From positions 1-12,044 of the forward strand of contig JABABO010000221.1 of assembly GCA_014238195.1 (NCBI GenBank): a DNA stretch of 12,044 bases. Reading direction: 5' to 3'. Positions 6,419 to 12,044 of the stretch are shown one piece after another. How positions within the stretch are numbered: the first letter of the stretch is position 1; each line of letters begins with the position of its first letter. Source of the DNA: Kordiimonadaceae bacterium. GTDB lineage: Bacteria > Pseudomonadota > Alphaproteobacteria > Sphingomonadales > Kordiimonadaceae. A program made the translations under genes and the position numbers. The notes beneath the pieces were generated by a model. It had not been told where the DNA came from, did no database searches, and worked only from the letters and a program-made list of their open reading frames with translations.

Positions 6419-8227
6419 TTACTGGCCAAAATAACTGGCCCCTTCATTGGCGGGGCCTACATTTGCACGCATACGCGCAAACAAATCACGCCCATATGTT
6501 TGCAGTACGGTGGGGGCAGTGGCAGGCTTGCGGCTTTCAAGGTCTGCTAGCACTTCTAATGTGCCATTTTCAGCGTCAAGCCTAACCAGATCACCCGTTT
6601 TCAAACAGGCAATCATCCCACCCGCCAAAGCTTCGGGGGACATATGGATGGCTGCGGGAACTTTACCGCTGGCCCCAGACATGCGCCCATCGGTGACAAG
6701 GGCAACTTTAAAGCCACGGTCTTGCAATACACCAAGGGACGGTGTTAATTTATGTAATTCGGGCATGCCATTGGCTTGTGGCCCTTGAAAACGGACAACT
6801 GCAATAAAATCCTGTTCCAATTCACCTGCTTTAAAGGCTTTCAGCACATCATTTTGGTCATCAAACACAATCGCTGGCGCTTCAACAAAACGGTGTTGTT
6901 CTTTCACAGCTGATATTTTCATCACCCCTTCACCCAGATTACCCTTCAAATGGGCAAGGCCGCCATTGCGCTGAAACGGGTTTGTATGCGGGCGCAAGAT
7001 ACTATCATCCCCTGCGGCATCAACGGCAGGGATGAATGAAACTGCATTGTCCTTTATGATAGGTTTCACAGCAAAATCAGCCATCGTGCCACCCGTTATT
7101 GTAGACGTATCGCCGTGCAGATAGCCCCCAGCGAGCAGTTCCTTGATCATATAGCTTGTGCCACCAGCATCATGAAAGGCATTCACATCAGCCAGCCCAT
7201 TCGGATAGACCCGTGCCAATAACGGCACTGCATCAGAAAGGTCTGAAAAGTCTTGCCATGTCACGCGCCAGCCAGCGGCGGCTGCAATGGCGATAATATG
7301 CAGACTATGATTTGTGGAACCACCACTGGATAGCAAACCAATAATGCCATTCACCACAGCCTTAGCACTAACAAGCTCACCAAGTCCTTGCGGTGAAGAT
7401 GCACTGGCTGCTGTGACGGCGCATTTTGCAGCTTCAGCGTTCAGGGCGGTTCGCATACCCGTGCTGGGCTGCACAAAACTGCTGCCAGGTAATTGCAGAC
7501 CCATCATTTCCAGCATCACTTGATTGCTATTAGCTGTGCCATAAAACGTACAGGTTCCTGGGCTGTGATACGCGCGCGATTCACTGGCAAGCAAAGCATC
7601 TTCGCCGACATCACCAACCGCGTATGCTTGACGAACTTTTGCTTTTTCGCTGTTACTAATCCCTGTTGGCATTGGCCCAGCGGGTACAAACACGAAAGGC
7701 AAGTGCCCAAAAGATAATGCCCCAATCAAGAATCCAGGAACGATTTTCACGCAAACACCGAACAGCAAACCACCATCAAAAACATTATGGGTCATGGCAA
7801 GGGCTGTACCCATTGCGATCACATCACGGCTGAACAGCGAAAGCTCCATCCCCGGTTGGCCTTGGGTAACACCGTCACACATCGCTGGCACCCCGCCTGC
7901 CATTTGGGCCACACCGCCTGCATCCAGCACTGCTTGTTTGACATCATCCAAAAATGCATGATACGGCTGGTGCGCACTTAGCATATCATTATAGGCGCTA
8001 ACAATCCCAATATCTGGCACAAACCCCGCGTCCACATTTAGCCCCAGCTTTTCTTTTTCTGCCTGTGGACAAGCGGCGATGGCATGGGCTAGGTTACCAC
8101 AAGATAGTCCGCTACGCGCCCGTCCGTCGCGGCGCATGGCATCTAGCTTTTCATCATAAGCAGCACGACTATCCTTGGACCGCGCAAGTATGCGATTGGT
8201 AACATTTTGGACCGATTGATGTGTCAT
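6419..8227 (-). CDS. edd: 6-phosphogluconate dehydratase with an altered C-D-K signature
   Basis: Converts 6-phosphogluconate to KDPG, the step that defines the Entner-Doudoroff pathway. The 602 residues match the usual Edd length and are collinear with the E. coli and Zymomonas enzymes as I recall them: LSCGNLAHAI, SAYNDMLSAHQPY, GGVPAMCDGVTQGQPGMELS, PGTCTFYGTANSNQ, SGGSTNHSLHI and NGMPELHKLTP. The iron-sulfur cysteines are present (Cys43, Cys159, Cys226). The second family signature LVTDGRMSGASGK is intact with Ser517, equivalent to the catalytic Ser of the IlvD/Edd family. Odd: the first signature, normally C-D-K, reads C-V-K (Cys159-Val160-Lys161; the Val codon GTG is the complement of 7748-7750). 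That Asp is a magnesium ligand in related dehydratases. The rest of the gene looks normal and the frame is open. It starts 42 bases after pgl with AAGGA 7 bases before the ATG. Confidence 0.95.
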   Translation of the reverse strand: MTHQSVQNVTNRILARSKDSRAAYDEKLDAMRRDGRARSGLSCGNLAHAIAACPQAEKEKLGLNVDAGFVPDIGIVSAYNDMLSAHQPYHAFLDDVKQAVLDAGGVAQMAGGVPAMCDGVTQGQPGMELSLFSRDVIAMGTALAMTHNVFDGGLLFGVCVKIVPGFLIGALSFGHLPFVFVPAGPMPTGISNSEKAKVRQAYAVGDVGEDALLASESRAYHSPGTCTFYGTANSNQVMLEMMGLQLPGSSFVQPSTGMRTALNAEAAKCAVTAASASSPQGLGELVSAKAVVNGIIGLLSSGGSTNHSLHIIAIAAAAGWRVTWQDFSDLSDAVPLLARVYPNGLADVNAFHDAGGTSYMIKELLAGGYLHGDTSTITGGTMADFAVKPIIKDNAVSFIPAVDAAGDDSILRPHTNPFQRNGGLAHLKGNLGEGVMKISAVKEQHRFVEAPAIVFDDQNDVLKAFKAGELEQDFIAVVRFQGPQANGMPELHKLTPSLGVLQDRGFKVALVTDGRMSGASGKVPAAIHMSPEALAGGMIACLKTGDLVRLDAENGTLEVLADLESRKPATAPTVLQTYGRDLFARMRANVGPANEGASYFGQ

Positions 8228-8269
8228 CTGATCTTCCTTCAGGGCTTTTATGCTTAAAACGATAACGCT

Positions 8270-8977
8270 TTACGGCGCCCAATAAACGTTCAGGGGTTTC
8301 TTTAGTAAATTGATTAAACGCCCAATTGGTAAATTTTGACCGGTGTTTACTGCGCTTTCAAATACACCGCGTTTTTCATCACCCGTTATCATTAAGGCGG
8401 TATGATCTGCTTCAACAATCGCTCGCGCTGTTAAACTTACGCGGTCTAGCTCACCGCCTGTAACGTCTGATCGCTTCGCATGCAAGGCTGTGACATATGC
8501 CCCAGACGTTAGATCAAAGGCTTCTTCCAAACCCTCAGCATCTGGGAACAAACTTGCTGTATGCCCATCAGGCCCCATGCCCAAAAGCACACTTGTAAAG
8601 GGCAGTGTATGATTTTTATATCGCGCATCTAAGGCTGGTGCAGCATCGTGAATAGTTTCAAAATCCTCGTCCCACATAGGTGTAAAACTTGCAAGCGCTC
8701 CATACTTCACCAGCAGCTTTTCGCGCATAAATGTTTCATTGCTACGCGGATGGCTAGGGGGTACCCATCGTTCATCTACTAAGCAGATATGGACATTTTC
8801 CCATCCCAAATTTTGACCTGACATCGCTTGAAATAACGGTGCGGGGGTTGACCCGCCAGACACAGCCCAATTCACCTTTTGACCTGCGTCAAACCTCGCC
8901 TGAAAGCGACTTGTCATTGCGTCTGTCATCGCTTTGGTTAGGTCTGCTAAGTCCTTAAATTCATGAAATTCATACAT
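8270..8977 (-). CDS. pgl: 6-phosphogluconolactonase (Pgl/DevB type)
   Basis: Hydrolyses 6-phosphogluconolactone, the product of Zwf, to 6-phosphogluconate. At 235 residues it has the usual length of the short Pgl/DevB family, related to glucosamine-6-phosphate isomerases. Diagnostic motifs are present: SGGSTPAPLF near residue 40, LVDERWVPPSHPRSNE, LGMGPDGHTASLFP and the typical C terminus VYWAP. The start is fixed: the codon directly before the ATG at 8977 is an in-frame TAA. The ribosome binding site is poor, with only a GGA about 14 bases upstream, unlike the clear purine-rich sites of zwf, edd and eda. It lies 37 bases after zwf and 42 before edd in the same operon, the expected place between its substrate- and product-linked enzymes. 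Confidence 0.93.
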   Translation of the reverse strand: MYEFHEFKDLADLTKAMTDAMTSRFQARFDAGQKVNWAVSGGSTPAPLFQAMSGQNLGWENVHICLVDERWVPPSHPRSNETFMREKLLVKYGALASFTPMWDEDFETIHDAAPALDARYKNHTLPFTSVLLGMGPDGHTASLFPDAEGLEEAFDLTSGAYVTALHAKRSDVTGGELDRVSLTARAIVEADHTALMITGDEKRGVFESAVNTGQNLPIGRLINLLKKPLNVYWAP

Positions 8978-9014
8978 TTATATTGATACATCCATAAACT
9001 GATTTGAAAATATT

Positions 9015-10475
9015 TTAGCTGTTTAGACCGAACCATTTTCGGCCATCATTATTCATCATACTGTGGGCTTCATAAGGCCCCCATGTGCCTGCTGTATAGG
9101 GCAGTGGTTTAGTCCCTGACGCTTCCCATTCAGCAATGATACCGTCAACCCAGCGCCATGCGTATTCCACTTCATCACGGTGTACAAACAAACTTTGGTC
9201 GCCTTTGCTTGCCGCTAGTATCAATCGCAGATATGGGCCTAAACGATTTGGATCGGTGACATCCAAATTCAGTTCCTCTTCTTTCAAAGCATCTTCGCCT
9301 TGAGCATGGTTTTTAACCATCATGCGCAATGCTAAGTGATCTTCGGGTTGCAAACGGATAATAAAACGGTTTGGCTCAGACCGATCATGCCAATTTTTGT
9401 TACTATTGTGGGGAACATCCTTAAATTGGATCATGATATCAGCGAAACGATCTGGCAAACGTTTACCCGTGCGCAAGTAAAATGGCACACCTGCCCAGCG
9501 CCAATTCTCGACAAAGGTTTTAATCGCCACATAGGTTTCCGTCGTGCTGTCAACGTCTAAGTCTACATCATCATTGTAACTGCCAACCGCTTCACCACCC
9601 ATAGCGCCTGCTGTATATTGCCCGCGCACAACTTGGTTTTTCACAATTTCTGGAGTGATCCCTTGTAATGCTTTAAGCACTTTGAGCTTTTCTTCACGAA
9701 TACCGTCACCGTCCAAATTAGCAGGGGGTTCCATCGCCACTAAACACAATAATTGCAGTAGATGGTTCTGCACCATATCACGCATGGCCCCCACCCCTTC
9801 ATAATAACCGCCGCGACCAACAAGTCCTAAATCCTCTGCGATTGTAATTTGAATATGGTCAATGGTTTCGCTGTTCCATAGTTTTTCAAACAAAATATTT
9901 GAAAACCGTAAGGCCAGTAAGTTTTGCACGGCTTCTTTACCCAAATAATGATCAATGCGAAAGGTTTGTTTTTCAGTGAAATATTCCGCGACTTGGGTGT
10001 TGATTTCCTGTGCACTTTCAAGATCATGTCCCAAGGGCTTTTCTAGAACAACGCGGCACTGATCGCTATTTAAACCATGGTGGCTAAGCGCCGCACAAAC
10101 ACCCGTGAATAACTTGGGCGGAATTGCTAGAAAATGAATAACAGGACGGCTTTGCTGCACCTCAATATCTTTTTGCAGCGCCGCCCAACCAATATGATCT
10201 GGGTCCGTTAACCCAAGCGGTAAAATAGTCACAATTTCGGCAAATGCAGACAGTACTGCATCATCAAGCCCGCAGCTTGGAACATTTCCCCCAAAGACTT
10301 CCCCGAGCCATGTCCTCGTGTCTTCGCTTGGTTTACTGCGGGTCGTAAGATAAATACGGCTCTCTTTACAAATCGATCCAGCCCTAAACCCAGAATAAAG
10401 TGCAGGTAAAAGCTTTTTACAGGACAAGTCACCGCGACCGCCAAATATTACAAGATCAAAAGCATCATCTGTCAT
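9015..10475 (-). CDS. zwf: Glucose-6-phosphate 1-dehydrogenase
   Basis: Oxidises glucose-6-phosphate to 6-phosphogluconolactone with reduction of NAD(P), feeding the ED pathway and supplying NADPH. The 486 residues match the family (about 480-500). The nucleotide-binding motif is FGGRGDLSCKKLLPALY (residues 11-27). The G6PD active-site signature RIDHYLGKE contains Asp175 and His176. MVQNHLLQLL carries the second conserved His, and YLRTGKRLP binds the substrate phosphate. Arg at the third position of GGRGDL is Lys in E. coli Zwf and Thr in the Leuconostoc enzyme (from memory), so cofactor preference cannot be decided here. The ATG overlaps the pgi stop codon as ATGA, with GGAAGGG 7 bases upstream inside pgi, which suggests translational coupling. 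Confidence 0.95.
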   Translation of the reverse strand: MTDDAFDLVIFGGRGDLSCKKLLPALYSGFRAGSICKESRIYLTTRSKPSEDTRTWLGEVFGGNVPSCGLDDAVLSAFAEIVTILPLGLTDPDHIGWAALQKDIEVQQSRPVIHFLAIPPKLFTGVCAALSHHGLNSDQCRVVLEKPLGHDLESAQEINTQVAEYFTEKQTFRIDHYLGKEAVQNLLALRFSNILFEKLWNSETIDHIQITIAEDLGLVGRGGYYEGVGAMRDMVQNHLLQLLCLVAMEPPANLDGDGIREEKLKVLKALQGITPEIVKNQVVRGQYTAGAMGGEAVGSYNDDVDLDVDSTTETYVAIKTFVENWRWAGVPFYLRTGKRLPDRFADIMIQFKDVPHNSNKNWHDRSEPNRFIIRLQPEDHLALRMMVKNHAQGEDALKEEELNLDVTDPNRLGPYLRLILAASKGDQSLFVHRDEVEYAWRWVDGIIAEWEASGTKPLPYTAGTWGPYEAHSMMNNDGRKWFGLNS

Positions 10476-12044
10476 TTTTGTACCCTTCCAGTCTTCTGAA
10501 CTACTTCTCGGTCTCTCAGGCCCATAGCCCGTTTAATCAAGGCTTGAGTTGAGGGATCATAAGCTGTTAATTCTTGGGGTGACGTTTGGTCGGATGTCAT
10601 TTGTTTATGCACCCCTGACGCCAGTATTTTACCAAGCTCCACACCCATTTGGTCATAAACATTCACCCCCCATAATGTGCCAGCAACAAAGGTGCGATGC
10701 TCAAAGAACGCCACAAGCACCCCCAAAGTAAACGGTGTAAGTTCATCTAATAATAGTGTTGTAGAAGGACGATTGCCTGTAAAGCTTTTTGCTAAAGCTA
10801 GGCTTGCGGGGGCATCATCTGGCAATTCTGCTGCGGCTTCCTCTGAACTGCGCCCTGCCATCAATGCAGCCCCTTGGGCAAAACAATTAGCAAGCAGCCA
10901 TTCATGATGGACATGCATATCATGGTCTGCCTTGATCACCGCAATAAATTCAACGGGTGTTAAGTGCGTCCCTTGATGCAAAAGCTGAAACACTGCGTGT
11001 TGGCCATCCGTGCCAACCCCGCCCCATAATATGGGCGAGGTGGCCCAGCTTAAGGCCATGCCATCATCAGTTACATTTTTGCCATTACTTTCCATTTCCA
11101 GCTGCTGCAAATAATCAGGCAGCAGTCCCAAACGTTCGTCATATACAAATTGCGCACGGGTTTCAGCACCCATAAATGTTGCGTACCAAACATCAATCAC
11201 TGCTGCAATGAACGGCATATTTTCATGTTTGTCAGCAGTGGCAAAATGTGCGTCCATTGCCTGCGCACCATGCAGCAAATCCTCAAATACATCGCAGCCA
11301 AAAGCGACAACGGCAGGAAACCCAACCGATGACCACATGCTATAACGCCCACCAACCCATTCGGCAAATGGCAGGATATGATTATCGCTAATACCAAACT
11401 CGCTCGCTTTTTCAGGTGCAGCGGTTAAGGCCGCCATTTGCTGGACAACATGTTTGACACCGCCTGCTGATAACCACGCCATCACGGACCGCGCATTTAC
11501 TAAGGTTTCAATGGTGGTAAAGGTTTTGCTAGCCACCACCAAAAGTGTGCGCTTTGGGTCACAGATTTTGAAAACAGGGACAAGGGCATGCGCATCAATA
11601 TTAGACACAATATGCATATCAAAAGCGCTGTCATGTGCACGACTGAGGGTATCAAGTAACATATCAGGACCAAGTGACGATCCGCCAATGCCTAAGCAGA
11701 TGATATGCTTATAGGTGTTGCCGCTTTCAGACCGCACTTTGCCACTGCGGACATCATCAGCGAATGCATACATTTTTGCTTTTTGATCAGCGACTTCACT
11801 GTGGATATCACTGCCATTAATATGCATTGGCCTTGGCCCACTACCGCGCAGTGCCGCATGTAGGGCAGGACGATTTTCTGTTTTATTGACAATACCACCG
11901 CTCAGTAAAGCCGTGCGGGCAGCATCGAAATCACGCGCATCGGCCAAATCGCATAAAGCCTGCATGACCCTGTCATCAATATGTGTTTTGCTATAATCAA
12001 ATGTTATGCCCAACGTATGCAGCGTTGTCTTATCAAGACGTTCA
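10472..12044 (-). CDS. pgi: Glucose-6-phosphate isomerase, missing its extreme N terminus
   Basis: Interconverts glucose-6-phosphate and fructose-6-phosphate, so fructose-6-P can enter the ED route through Zwf, or glucose-6-P can supply biosynthesis. The visible 523 codons carry the family motifs: LGIGGSSLGPDML, VASKTFTTIETLVNA, the first signature GGRYSMWSSVGFPAVVAFG, ESNGK with the catalytic Glu, TDGQHAVFQLLHQGT with the catalytic His, and the second signature VYDQMGVELGK with the active-site Lys. The frame runs open to the window end; a TTG at 12013 is internal, because the ten codons before it read ERLDKTTLHT and continue into the family-like LGITFDYSKT. I estimate that about 15-35 residues are missing. 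It is the first visible gene of the leftward operon, so the promoter probably lies just outside the window. Confidence 0.95.
   Translation of the reverse strand, partial: ERLDKTTLHTLGITFDYSKTHIDDRVMQALCDLADARDFDAARTALLSGGIVNKTENRPALHAALRGSGPRPMHINGSDIHSEVADQKAKMYAFADDVRSGKVRSESGNTYKHIICLGIGGSSLGPDMLLDTLSRAHDSAFDMHIVSNIDAHALVPVFKICDPKRTLLVVASKTFTTIETLVNARSVMAWLSAGGVKHVVQQMAALTAAPEKASEFGISDNHILPFAEWVGGRYSMWSSVGFPAVVAFGCDVFEDLLHGAQAMDAHFATADKHENMPFIAAVIDVWYATFMGAETRAQFVYDERLGLLPDYLQQLEMESNGKNVTDDGMALSWATSPILWGGVGTDGQHAVFQLLHQGTHLTPVEFIAVIKADHDMHVHHEWLLANCFAQGAALMAGRSSEEAAAELPDDAPASLALAKSFTGNRPSTTLLLDELTPFTLGVLVAFFEHRTFVAGTLWGVNVYDQMGVELGKILASGVHKQMTSDQTSPQELTAYDPSTQALIKRAMGLRDREVVQKTGRVQK

Noticed and set aside
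11620..11633. Operator-like sequence inside pgi (11 of 14 matches to the palindrome)
   Set aside because: Only one half-site is intact, it lies deep in coding sequence, and the encoded residues are part of a normal Pgi; probably chance.
12011..12013. TTG as the start codon of pgi
   Set aside because: The frame is open to the window edge and the upstream codons continue the Pgi N-terminal region, so the true start lies outside the window.
1..12044. Mobile elements, CRISPR arrays, tRNA or rRNA genes, toxin-antitoxin or defence genes
   Set aside because: I looked for transposase motifs, repeat-spacer patterns, RNA gene cores and small paired genes and found none that I could support.

Overview
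The window is bacterial and most likely from an alphaproteobacterium of moderate G+C (mid-40s percent by eye). That placement rests on the Zymomonas/Caulobacter-like character of the Edd, Glk and Pgi proteins and on the clustering of the whole Entner-Doudoroff (ED) pathway. No genus can be named from the sequence alone.

Left part (1-1491, + strand): the C-terminal end of a hybrid sensor kinase (receiver plus Hpt domains), followed by a stand-alone protein made of two receiver domains with no output domain. These look like the end of a phosphorelay locus that is separate from the sugar genes.

Middle part (1514-5583): a leftward MFS transporter gene, a leftward LacI-family regulator gene and a divergent rightward glucokinase gene. 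Two nearly identical palindromes (core GACAGCGCTGTC) lie in the two non-coding stretches. One sits between lacI and glk and overlaps a perfect -35 box of glk. The other sits upstream of the transporter gene. They are the obvious operators for the local LacI-type regulator. A strong hairpin terminator lies downstream of the regulator gene.

Right part (5745-12044, all - strand): pgi (cut by the window edge), zwf, pgl, edd and eda in transcription order. pgi and zwf overlap by 4 bases and the other gaps are 37-44 bases, so this is probably one operon. It converges tail to tail with glk.

Together the genes describe sugar uptake by the MFS carrier (inferred to be glucose or a related sugar), phosphorylation by Glk, interchange of glucose-6-P and fructose-6-P by Pgi, and ED breakdown through 6-phosphogluconolactone, 6-phosphogluconate and KDPG to pyruvate and glyceraldehyde-3-P. 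The regulator probably represses uptake and phosphorylation when sugar is absent.

Most of the window is recognisable central metabolism; I see no mobile element, CRISPR array, tRNA or rRNA. The points most worth checking are the Edd protein, which has valine in place of the metal-binding aspartate of the family's C-D-K signature; the paired operators; the output-less double receiver; and a terminator whose better U-tract faces a direction with no visible gene.
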